Shown here piece by piece: positions 1 through 10,377 of a stretch of DNA of 64,000 nucleotides. Position numbers and translations under genes: made by a program. The DNA comes from Ceriagrion tenellum. Taxonomy: Eukaryota > Arthropoda > Insecta > Odonata > Coenagrionidae. The notes under the pieces were generated by a model, which was given only the letters and a program-made list of their open reading frames with translations, searched no databases and was not told where the DNA came from. The stretch spans positions 54,747,527 to 54,811,526 of the forward strand of contig OY720640.1 in assembly GCA_963169105.1 (NCBI GenBank), read 5' to 3'. Every line of letters starts with the position of its first letter. The first letter of the stretch is position 1.

Positions 1-1674
1 AATGGAGATGATTTAGAGAAGAGTTATTTAGATCGAATGATCGGAGAGAATTACTAACTAAGGAGTCCAACGAAGAGTTAGAGTGAAAAGAGTTGTAGTG
101 AAAACTCTTAGGGGAAAGAGCAAAGTTATTGGACACATTTTGCCAAACACAACCCTGTTGGAAACAATATTGGAGGGAGGAATAAATGAGAACGATTGCG
201 GAGGAAGACAAGAAATGGAACATATCAGTCAGGTAATGAAAAACGTCCAAAGGATTAATTATGTAGGAATGAAGAAGTTAACTGAGAGGAAATCGGAGTG
301 GAGTGCCACAGCATAGAAATCGACAGTTTAAAAAAATACCCCGGAGAGGGACACTGTGGGCAGGTAGCTCAGGGCACACCGTGTTGAGCGAACTCGTTGT
401 CATCAAGCAGTCATTTGAGGGGAAATTGCCCTGCGATTTGATCTACCTTCTGCCATTCGATTTGATCTGTTGTTTAGCGTGGCAGTCGGTCATGCGTTTT
501 CCGTGCTATCCGATCCATCGTTAGCAGACGGGTCTGTCGCGGTGTTCATGCAATTAACGTTTAGTGTGTTTCGGGTCAATTTTCGCCTGTCATGCGCGAG
601 TAAGATTTTAAACCTTCTAATTATTTCTTGAGGTACTCTTTCCATACGATTCCAGCCCCGCTTGGAAGCTTTTTCATCACTTTTGGCAGCAATTTCCATT
701 TCAGTGAGGGTGCGATCCGTCTCTCGCGAAAACCGCTGCTTCCACAACCGTCGTTCTGTTCCAATTTAAGGCTGTGCCGCTTCCGCTGTGATTCGTGAAA
801 CGGATTTGGAGTGGACTATTAAAAAGCACCGGTGATCGGTCACTAAGAATTTTGAACATCTTAAAGCTATAGACAAAAGTTTTTTATCTTCTTTAGAGAC
901 TGCATTAGCTACTGAGGTATAGCCAATGAAAAAGTTGAAGATGAAAAGGAAAAAAATGATAGCCTTATAATTAAGTAAAAAGCTTAGTATATATAGTTCG
1001 TTAAAATTCAATTACATATGCCCAGATTCTCTTCAAACTGCGAAATAAAACATGTTACATCACTATAATGGAAGCGAACTGGTTGTAAGCTGTCACACCG
1101 AGTCACAGATACAATAACTCATTTTAATATAATTTTCGCCTATATTTTGGATGCCATGCCCAAAACCATAAGGATATTGTGTCAAAACATGCTTTTTTAA
1201 GGAAAATGTGAAATATAATTCTTGCATCAATTATTTCACTACACGTAGGGCGAGTTTCACCGCATAAACGGATGTACTTCAATGAAATGTGGTCCAAGTA
1301 TGTTTCTCATCAGGAAAAAGTTGCCTTCAGTTACTAATTATTATTTCCGCTCCAGCCACCTTGACCATCACAAAGCTCACTCCTCCCTCTGTTTTCCAGT
1401 ATCACTACAATAGATGCATTTTCATACCTCTTAAATGCACGAATCTCCCAAAATGGTATCGCTTTGCGGCGAAACTAATGTCGTTATCACTCAAGTACAC
1501 TGTGGAAATTGCAGTGTTATGAATTCGTCTTTCATTCCTGCGATGAAATTACCTTGTAGTTGCGTCCCGAATATGCCCACTGTATGAAATGGCCACGAAA
1601 ATTAAGGAAGAATTGGACTTGAGATAAAAGTGTTCTGCAGTAGACAGGAGCTGATGATGTGGGACAAGGGTAAG
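1..1674. other. No gene recognised
   Basis: Only short open frames (under about 90 codons) on both strands, without recognisable domains, splice context or codon bias. I see no tRNA-like boxes, long inverted repeats or tandem repeats. Likely intergenic or intronic sequence. Confidence 0.5.
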
Positions 1675-2150
1675 GATTTAAGAAGAGGCTGGTGAGGAGT
1701 TTGTTATGAATTGTGTGGGGTAGAAACGTGGACTCTGATAAAAAAGGTAAGTGTAGGCTGCTTCGTTCGATATGTGGGCATGGAAGAGGATTAGTGGAAT
1801 GATTATGGTTTGGAAAGGAAGATAAAGGAAGATGTGTTCCGTATGGTTTTTGTGGAATGGAAACATCCAGATGTTATTGGGAGGAGGCAAAGTAGGTGAT
1901 TGGAAGGAGTAAATAGGGGAAAAGAGTTGCGAATGACATTGATGTTGGGGGGGTTGTGAGCTAAGCTGGGGAGGGGAAGAAAAAGAAAAGATTTTTTGGA
2001 CGGGATGAAGAATTATAGCGACGCGTGCTGGGTTGAAAAAGAAATATTTCTGGTAGATAGGAGCTAGAACATGGAAAAACTAAGAGGATTTTTACACATT
2101 TCCACTTAAACCTAGGTACCTTAACCAGTTGGTTGCCTTCATAGTAATAA
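1675..2150 (+). mobile_element. Decayed non-LTR retrotransposon 3' end
   Basis: Read across frameshifts and stops, the + strand resembles the C-terminal part of insect non-LTR reverse transcriptases. There is a piece like 'ETWTL-K' near 1725-1745 and a piece reading RKRKDFLDGMKNYSDA near 1976-2025, which matches the usual 'GR.R..FLDGM' block before the end of the polyprotein. A 3' tail with a small hairpin (AACCAG/TTGGTT type) follows near 2100-2135. It is heavily mutated and non-coding. The strand and element class are inferred from these peptide blocks and from better copies at 48846, 34128 and 38847. Confidence 0.6.
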
Positions 2151-3043
2151 CAGTTCAAAATGAGGACAGTTGCAGCTTGTCGGATGGAACCCCAAAAGTT
2201 ATGCCCTCCCACTAGTCAAATATCGGCGATGAATACTGAAAGAGTATTATTTTCGAAATCTGGCTCGGGGGTCCGCAAAATTATCGTCAGTTCCATTGCT
2301 CTCCCGGCTGCCAAACTGTTTTGGCGTGCGCTAACCGAGGTGCTGAGGTAAGGATCTGGACTGGTTGAGTTGGGCCTCATTACGAGTGATATGGGGTCAT
2401 ATTTGAACGAGGATTGTAATCTGGCGAGTTGAGTGCTGATTGGGTAATTGACTCACTTTGATAGCCAACCAAAGTCAGTAGTAAAACCTGTAATGGTTGG
2501 TACAAGCCAATGACGTGAAGTAACTGCGCCAATTCGGAATTAAGGGCCGAGAGATCTTTTAAAACGTCTCAAATGTTAGCGATGGCGTAACTCGAATCCA
2601 GCTTTCGACTAACTTGACTGTGATATAGCTTGTTTAGGTGCTTTGGAGAGGAAAAATGTTTTCGTCAAATTAGTTGACAACATTGTATTCGTATTAGTTG
2701 AACCCATGTTGCATTCCTCTGAAGTCTGACTGCCCGCCAGTATTTTCGCACGACCATTAATTTCCAAGATCCCCAGGTAGGTAACTATGCCAGCTTCAAA
2801 GGGTGGCGTGGATCCATAAGGGAAACAACTTACCAGCTCATGTTGTCTTCGGGTGTGATCAGTTTGAATGATTTTATATTATCGCGATGAAAGGATTTTA
2901 TCCTCCTTAAATGCCATGAAAAGATAATCCTAGTATTTTTGTAAACCTTCGAATATCTGATTTTAATATATAAAATCCGAAGATGCTTGCGATATTTAGT
3001 TGAATTTATTCATGATACAGAAATTAAAAAATGTAATTATCCA
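2151..3043. other. No gene recognised
   Basis: Unique-looking AT-rich sequence with short open frames only. No domain, RNA-gene box or repeat structure is visible. Confidence 0.4.
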
Positions 3044-3149
3044 CAGAAATAAATTTTACTGCAACCTAGGTTTCGATGTTTTTACATCATCATCAGGCCT
3101 GATGATGATGTAAAAAAAGTCAACAGAGATCAAATTTTTTTTATTTCTG
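3044..3149. repeat. Palindromic repeat with hammerhead-like core
   Basis: An inverted repeat centred between 3097 and 3098. Bases 3079-3116 form a perfect palindrome, and outer arms CAGAAATAAA (3044-3053) and TTTATTTCTG (3140-3149) pair again. Read on the minus strand, the left half has CTGATGA (3096-3090), one T, a hairpin GATGT..ACATC, GAAAC (3074-3070) and then CTAGGTT. This order matches the conserved boxes of hammerhead ribozymes with a tiny stem III, known from Penelope-like retroelements. The terminal GTC cleavage triplet is GTT here, so this copy may be inactive. Confidence 0.7.
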
Positions 3150-3811
3150 CATGGTATAAATATGTGCTCTAATTTTGCCGATAATGTCTATTATTTGCCT
3201 AGTAAGGTTTTCCGTGATATGACAGCGCAGGTTTGATTTGTTTTAATTAGTCCGCTTTTCTTTGCCGGATTGAAAGAAGGAATCGATGCTCGCGTGTCTG
3301 TCACCAAAAATGCGCAAACAAATTGATAATGCTGTTAATTATTCAGAAGGAAAAACGATCTTCAAAAATGCTTTCCCGAAGTCATCAAATCGAAAAAAGG
3401 ATTTGTTTTGAAAGGATGATGACCACTCGTATCCAAAAGCCCTTACCTTATGTGTCGAGCACGGTCGAATAAAAACCGATAGGTTTTACTGATTGATAAT
3501 TACGTGGAAGGAAAAGTGTTTGAACCCTTCAATCTGTTGTAGATCCACAAATTATTGATGAGTTCACTGTTTTCCTGTTTGGCGTAATCCTTACAGCTTA
3601 CTTCGCATTCGTCGCATCGTTATCTTTCTCACATTCCCCACTTACTAATCAGTCTTCTCCTGGAGAAAGATGCATTTAAAGTTTCAAAACCCAGGCCCTT
3701 AAACCAAATATACCAAAGTGATGGGAATTTGGTGTTAAAGTTTGAATTTTCTTTGCACTTTCACAGGATTCTTTTTTGAATGTGCTCAATTATATTACTC
3801 CCCTGGGGAGT
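3150..3811. other. No gene recognised
   Basis: No supported coding, RNA or repeat feature; short open frames only. Confidence 0.4.
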
Positions 3812-4120
3812 TGTGCTTGAACCACTCGAGATAATCTCGATCACGTAACTAAGGAGTCACGTGGTACAACAACTAACGGCTGGAGATTTCGGTGAGACTA
3901 AACTACTCGAATGGACAACTTAGGAATCTCATAATTTTTTTATTTCGTTTTTCATCGCGGTATTTGACTTGATTACCAATATTACTCGTGAAAAACTCGT
4001 TCGGGAATGCTACGATATATTTTTACGAGTGGTTAAAATACATCAAAATCTAATACTTATAGTGATTGTGCCACGTGACTCCGTTACGCAGTCGAAGTTA
4101 TCTCGAGCGGTTCAAACACG
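3812..4120. mobile_element. MITE-like element with ~55-bp terminal inverted repeats
   Basis: The left arm 3812-3869 and right arm 4066-4120 are reverse complements with a few mismatches (shared blocks TTGAACC, CTCGAGATAA and GAGTCACGTGG). The roughly 200-base interior has no coding capacity. A second weaker inverted match (CTGGAGATTTC near 3880 and GAAATCTCCAG near 4225) suggests the structure reaches further right. This fits a non-autonomous DNA transposon or foldback element. No target-site duplication was found, so the superfamily is undetermined. Confidence 0.7.
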
Positions 4121-5085
4121 AGTGCGATCAGTGATCTTGATGATTCGTTCTCTTGCGTTGTCGTTAGTTTTCAATTGCGCTCATGAAAGCGTGGTCATAA
4201 CTCTAAAGATTTCGTCAGGTGCTGAAATCTCCAGATCTTTCTGACTGGGCGCCGTCTCAGGACTATACCTGTAAGCATTGACCTTCCTGAGTGATTTTCA
4301 TATTGGATAACCAACCCGGCAACGCGAAAGTAGGTAATCCGATCCGACCCCTTACGGTCGTATTCGTGTAAATGTTCATTACGTTGTAGCTCAAGAATCA
4401 GCGTCGGGTTATTCGTTTTCCAAGGGTGGAACAATTAATTAGCAGCTCTCGTTTTTTGAAATGATTTTAATAAACATACCCTCCGCCCACAGCTAAAGTG
4501 GCCTCGCCGCCGCGATCCTGGCGTGGATTAGCATGAAACGTGAATCGTGTGCCAGACTTGGGGGTCGTTAATAAAATAAAAATTTTTAAATATTTGTTTT
4601 TGGGTCGAGCTCCGAGCATTCATGTGCTAAGAGTTCGTTTTGCGTGACCTCATGACCCCTGGATGTCGTGGAGTCACGCTGCACGTTGGGTACCTACGTG
4701 TTTCCCCTCGAGTGTAGTGGGAACCGTGACACTTGACCCTTACTGCCGCCAACCCCCGTCTCTCTCCCTCCCCCTTGCCCCTCTTGTTGTGCTCTCGTAC
4801 CCTGGGGCAGGTCATCACGCGCCTCACACACCGTGTGCAAGTTTCCTCTCGTACTCCCGTCCGCCTCAAGGCTGCTGCAACTCGCTCGCTGCCTCCCCGG
4901 CGACCCGCCCACTTTTCCCGCGTCGCTGTCGTCGAGTCGATTGCTTATTACCATTTTGAAGGCGATGCTTCACTTGGAAACGCACGTCCTCCCGTCACCT
5001 CGCTGTGGGTGGGATAGCTTGTGAATATAAAAAGTCACCAGCTCGCTCTGACGCAAGAGGAAATCATTCTTTCCCTTTACTTCAT
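4121..5085. other. No gene; contains GC-rich island
   Basis: A GC-rich, CpG-containing stretch lies at about 4630-5030. Several overlapping frames of 60-98 codons are open on both strands there. None has recognisable domains, and openness in many frames at once is expected from high GC. It could be a CpG-rich regulatory element or an unrecognised non-coding exon. Confidence 0.4.
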
Positions 5086-5270
5086 ATATCCTTACTAATA
5101 TGTAAGAATGTAATGGTGTCTGTCTGTTGCTCCATCCCGCGAAAAGTAATTGACTCATTGGGCTGAAATTTGGCATGTAGGTAGAAAATATATCAGATGG
5201 TAACGTAGGTTAAATTGAAAATCCTTCGGGGCCCCTATAGCCCCGCCCTCGTGGTCCATGCTGAGCATTG
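5086..5270. repeat. Probable dispersed repeat end
   Basis: The text TTACTAATATGTAAGAATG, then GTCTGTCTGT and 'GGGCTGAAATTTGGCATGTAG', resembles a widespread arthropod repeat terminus in which 'TACTAATAT..' precedes a 'GTCTGT' run and a 'CTGAAATTTGG' block. No second copy was seen in this window, so the call rests on general familiarity only. Confidence 0.35.
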
Positions 5271-7349
5271 GGTTCGGTGCAGTGGTTTCATTTTTTTGTT
5301 TTTCTTTTCAAGTACTTTTACTCAAGATAGAGGCCTGAAATTTTTTTATTGGATGCCTCAATAAATGAAGTTTCTAAATATTTCTATCGATTTTCTTTTA
5401 CGCATCGTATTTATATGGAAATCATGTTTTTAGCTGAAAAAATCTCAATTTTTTTGTGAAATCAACGATAGCATATTTCCTTGACAACCAGAGATTTGAT
5501 CCTCCAATGACCATGCTGACAATATTCTTCTGGTTTTGTGGTTTTCTCATAAAACAAGCTCAATGTTTTTCCCGCCCGTTGAATTTCAACGGGTACTTTC
5601 CGCTAGATTATACTAGGGGCGAATGTTTGCTTGAGATCGTGATAGATGGGGCTTTGTTGGATGAGTGGAAAACGGGAAGAAAGATGAAGAGAAAAACTGT
5701 TGTTCAGGTAACCTACCTTAATAATTATGTTTTCACGTGAACAAAAAAAATAAGAGGAAATTATTAGCATTGGTTTACGTAATATCTTGCCTTCACCTCT
5801 CTGTCATTATTTGACTTAATATTATTTACAAGCCATGTGAATTGAGGAATCTTAATTGATAAAGGAATTTCACGTTGGCTGACTTGATTTGATACTATCA
5901 AGCCACTGACGTTCTTTAAACTACTGTTTAGTTAACGTTATGATGCACTTGGAAACCCTCTTACACCTTTCGACTAAAGTGGTTGCAGTAACGGATTTTG
6001 GTGGACCAGGCGGCCGCCAGGGGCCCTCAGGATACCTCGCCGGAATATTAACAATGAAATTCGCATTATGCATTTTAATTGAGAATAAATACATATCGAG
6101 GAATTTTCACCTCGCATTGCACTATTCCCAATTACCCTGTCGCTGTCGTCCACTACATTAATAATCACTACTATGAATGGGATTATTCACTCGGAAACAC
6201 GGCTATTCCTTTAATCTTCGGTGGAAAGGGTATTTCGTTGATATTTAATGCACCGAATATGAATTGGATAATATTAATGTTGATAATTTATTTCATTAAT
6301 TTATGCGTTCATCTCAGAGGCAATTTGCAGTGCCTGACTCCTAACCACCCCTTCGCCCAATCCCCCTCATTTTCTGATTAGTATTTTAGAGCCGTTGACT
6401 TGATTGACAATTTATTTAGTATTCCCTCACTGTGGGATGGAATGATTTATTAGCATTAAATTCACTGATTGTTTTACCACTCTGCGTTTATTCTCATGCC
6501 TTTTCTCTTAGCGTTAAAGTTGTAAGCCGCTCTAATTTCGGTGACGGAATAACTCTCTGTTATTCACCCAAGGGACATTTCTTATGGAAAAATCATTGAA
6601 CTTTACCAGGAATCGTACTCGCAATGGCCCGATCCCACTATATTACTTATTCATGTGAATTGTGAGCTGATAACATAATGTTTGATCCATAGATTAGCTC
6701 TGTGTTACTGACAAAGTTATGCCAATGGGTTGTTGAATAAGTGTGGGAAAATGACCGTTAAAAGAAAACATTCGATTCCCCTGAGATCCCAGCAGAAGCT
6801 TCGTTACAGTTAATGTTGCGACTTGTTTCGAATTCAAAGTAAATGTTTTTAGGAAATTTTTCTTGCCTGTTTTTATGGTTTTATGCATTCCATCTTAGGA
6901 CTCATATCGGTAAAGACATGGTGAATTCTTAGTTTTTGAGGGAATCGTCTTAGTATCTTATTTGAGCATATGTACATAATGTGCTATGGGTCGTCATGAC
7001 TATTGCTGAAGGTCATGAGTGACCTTTGTTCGGAAATCCAACCAAAAAGCTTTAAATTTCACTTCGAATAAAACCAAAAAACTTTAATTGGGATAAATAT
7101 AGTGGAGATAGTAAAAAATGAAGTGTAAACCGCGAAACTTTTGTCCTGTCTTGTTATTAAGTTTGCTAGATTCAAAGTTCTTCATATATTGGTTGGTACC
7201 GGTGTTTGATCGATATGCTAAAAAAAATTATCTCTGAAGGTGCCGAGGGGTTATCAGCTTTTACTAAAAATGTAGTCAACGATAAGATACCAAGTATTAC
7301 TTATCTTGCGATAAGGTACTTGAACGTTATAGGATTTTTATCCGACAGA
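5271..7349. other. No gene recognised
   Basis: AT-rich sequence with scattered open frames of up to 100 codons (for example 6079-6381). They lack domains and have AT-driven composition. No RNA boxes or long repeats were seen. Confidence 0.4.
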
Positions 7350-7460
7350 TGCAAACACTGAGTCAGTCCCTGCGAGGCAGGCGGAGTGGTTGCACGGTGT
7401 GCCAAGATTCCACTTTAAGCGTGATGATCCCGAGTTCAGTCCCGGATGATCCCTATTCTG
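7350..7460 (+). mobile_element. tRNA-derived SINE-like head
   Basis: GGCGGAGTGGTTGCACGGTG near 7379 resembles a Pol III A box of a tRNA, and CGAGTTCAGTCCCG near 7431 resembles a degenerate B box, with spacing as in a tRNA gene. The surrounding arms do not fold into a complete cloverleaf by eye, so a SINE head is more likely than a functional tRNA. The element body probably continues to about 7560. Confidence 0.5.
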
Positions 7461-7789
7461 ATGTCGAGGATTAAATGATTGCAAACTTTCTCGGAAACCA
7501 CGGATTATATATGGGGAATTAGTTAGCTTCTGCTTCATGAAGGCGTGGGTGGTTTTCCTCTCGTTAGTCGCTTTTGCCTTTTATGAGCTGTGAGCTCTAA
7601 CCTCGCCCATCAAGCGAAGATTGTGTTATACTATGGATACCTGGAAAAATATTTGACCCATTTTTTTCGGAGGTATTTGTGGTCCATTTTATTCTCTGTG
7701 GGTCTGTGTGTTTTTTAATTTATTATTGCACGATAACGTTTTTCCCAAATAGGTCACATGTTTTCCATACTCTTCCGTCTTAGAATTGG

Positions 7790-9130
7790 ATTACAACTTG
7801 TCGGAAATGTTATTTCATGAAAGAGGAATATACTTGAATCTCTACCGATATCACCATCGCAGGATTTCTTCCGTTAAAGGTAGGTTGTTGGACTATTCCT
7901 GCCCATACTCCCCCCTCTTCCTCAATTGTTGCGCCTTAAGTAGATACTCTCGCCAACACAATGCTTCATCATCAATGTTTCTATCCTCAACGTCATTCAT
8001 TCAACCCACAGATTGTTTAACTGGTGCCTTCTATGGTACCATGTTCGCTACCTCCTCCTCAATGCGTGTAGTTATTCTGTATCACGTAAACTGCCCAAAT
8101 AACTCGTCCAGCTCGTTAATTTTTCGTCCAGCGGTCTGCATCGGTGAACTTTCCAGAGCAATATCTTTTGTTTTATTAATAACAGATTCATTGTCTGTTG
8201 TTGTGGTCTACCCATTTGTCCATCGTCTTTCTGGTTGCTCTTCTTACTGGTACCCCCTCTTTTACTTTTCTATATACTTCCTCGTTTCTGATCGTATTTT
8301 CTCATTACAACTGCAGAATCTGCCTTCAGTACTGCTTGTCGGAAGCTTCCATTCTCTTCTGATTCAGATTTCCCATGTCTGTTATTGTGTCATGTGGTGC
8401 AAAACTCCACGTGAATATTGTGTGGATTTATTGGATTGAGCCATTTTTATTTTACTGGTCACTAAAATTTTTCATCGCATTTGATGCAGTTTCCGAGGAG
8501 TGAGAAACATTCCTTATTTACGCACTTTTCCTTGTAGCATGCGGTTCCTCTTCGGTTTCTGTTGCCTACTTACGAGGATGTTCGATCTTTCACTCGAGGA
8601 TTTTTGTTTTTTTCCTATCAATGTTCATGTTGCACCCTTCTGAAACTAGATCCGTTGTGCTCAATGATGTTTCCAAGACTCTTGGCATCTTCTTATTAGT
8701 CTACTTCTAGGTTTATTTAGAAGTGGGCTGGTTACAGGTCCATCTCGTATTTATATACCTATGTCCCCTTCTTCCACTGTTTTTCATTTTCGCAATGGTG
8801 ACTTGCTTGGATAGAGGGGAAGGATTCCTCTTCTTTCATTGTAATCAATTCCTCTTCTTTCAAGCAACTGAGCATCTTATTCCATTCCACGTTTTCTACG
8901 GCCTTCTCCTTCCTGTTCAACAAATGCCACCAATAGTGGTTTATTGATGATGCATCATCTCTTTGCTGTTAGAATGCGTGGATGGCCTAGGATGGCCTCT
9001 TTCGGTTTCCTGTTCCTCCTGAATCTCAATAGTCTTCCCGAGTGGGATATTTTTATTTTACCTTTTATGTACTCTGTTGCTGATCATTCGTGTTTTTTTA
9101 GCGCATGTGATCGCTCGGAGTTTTGTGATT
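7790..9130 (-). mobile_element. Decayed non-LTR reverse transcriptase, antisense
   Basis: The minus strand, read across frameshifts and stops, carries reverse-transcriptase blocks in the right order. Near 8990-9030 is a GFRR..KPKEAIL-like block. Near 8860-8910 is a piece like KAVENVEWNKMLSCLKE, the usual 'EKAFDNV.W..M...LK' block. Near 8600-8640 is NMNIDRKKTKIL, the 'GM.IN..KTK' block. Near 8160-8390 are fragments like 'NLNQKRMEA' and RNEEVYRKVKEG. The 217-codon + frame at 7786-8439 is its antisense shadow. Related to the copy at 49551-51067 but much older. Confidence 0.65.
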
Positions 9131-10198
9131 ATGCTATCTCTCTGCCTTGATTTCATTCTGTACTGCTACAATTTACCTCTTCATGGAATAATATGTTCCT
9201 CCATCGATCACCAATTTGATTTTTTTTTCAAAGAATAGGGATTTCACCGATTCTTGTTGCACCAGTTACAATGTAGTAACGAGTCATTCCCTGTTCTTTC
9301 TCTCTTCTAGCAAGATAAGAATTGATATTGTGACTGAAAATTAAACTAATGATCATTTCCGTTTTGTTTTTGGTTCAATTACATTGGTTCTTAATAAATT
9401 GCAATCAAAAAGTTTATGTATTAAAAATTAAATCCACATTACTTCCAGGGTGTTCTTTGATGTATTCTTGACTTTCCTCAGATAGTTTCGGTAGTATTTT
9501 CCGTCGAAAATTAAAATTAGATAATGAGAGTAATTAGCACGGTGACGTATGCTAGTTTTTCACTCTTATCAAATGCTTCAATGAGTTGACACTCGGTAAC
9601 ATTCTCAATGTAATGAGTAGGAAATACATTTCGAAATATAAGGACATTTTTTATCCCATTAAGTCTCTTCAGTACTAGGCGGAAAACGCGTGATGGCAAG
9701 CCTGCACTGCCTTGCATTAAGACTAGAGCATAATCGTGATTAAGTCCATCGGCCAGTAATAACAGTTATCAATCATCCCTCTTAAGTTTCTGAGTTTGAA
9801 AGAGTGTTTCGAATCGCAAAATAAATCCTTGACTACCGAATGAGGCCTTGGATTAAGATGAAGAGCGTGCTAGAAATGGAACAACGTTGTTATCAGACCT
9901 CGTTCTATATGAGGATATCTGGACCTCCTTCAGAAATTATTTCTTTGAAAATGTATGAGCGTAATATTTAAACTTAAAGTAATTACACTCATACCAAAGT
10001 GGCCATGACTTAAGTGTCATTGAAGCCGAGTGTTATCATCTGGAAATGGTCAGTGAAAAATTAAAGAATAGAGAAAAGGAAGGAGTGGGTAAAGGAAAGC
10101 CTGGTCTCGATGCTATCGATAAAACCTGGTCTCGATAGATAACTACGAGCTACCTAATTTTATTGTGATTTGAACACGTATTGTTTCATTCTTGGAAT
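9131..10198. other. No gene recognised
   Basis: AT-rich sequence. The first couple of hundred bases may still belong to the antisense LINE remnant, but I cannot recognise blocks there. Confidence 0.4.
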
Positions 10199-10377
10199 TA
10201 ATGAATGAAAAGCAAGTACTTGGTTATGATTCCTTGACTTTATTTAAAGAAACACAACGTAGGTTTTGGCATATGATGCCATCATCAGGTCAGATCAGAT
10301 CATGATGTGCCGAAGCCTAGGTCGAGTATCTTTAAATAAAGTGTGGAATCACAACCAAGCACGTTTTTCATTCATTA
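10199..10377. repeat. Long palindromic repeat with mirrored hammerhead-like cores
   Basis: Two arms of about 88 bases (10199-10290 and 10291-10377) are imperfect reverse complements. They share blocks such as AATGAATGAAAA at the ends, CTTGGTT, CTTTATTTAAAGA and the central TGATG boxes. In the left arm, the minus strand has CTGATGA (10288-10282), T, hairpin GGCAT..ATGCC, then AAAACC. In the right arm, the plus strand has GTGCC-GAAGCC then TAGGTC (GTC at 10321-10323). Both arms thus carry degenerate hammerhead-type boxes facing outward. Confidence 0.7.

Noticed and set aside
7786..8439. 217-codon open frame on the + strand
   Set aside because: It is the antisense shadow of a decayed reverse transcriptase; the minus strand carries the meaningful blocks (KTKIL, NEEVY and others).
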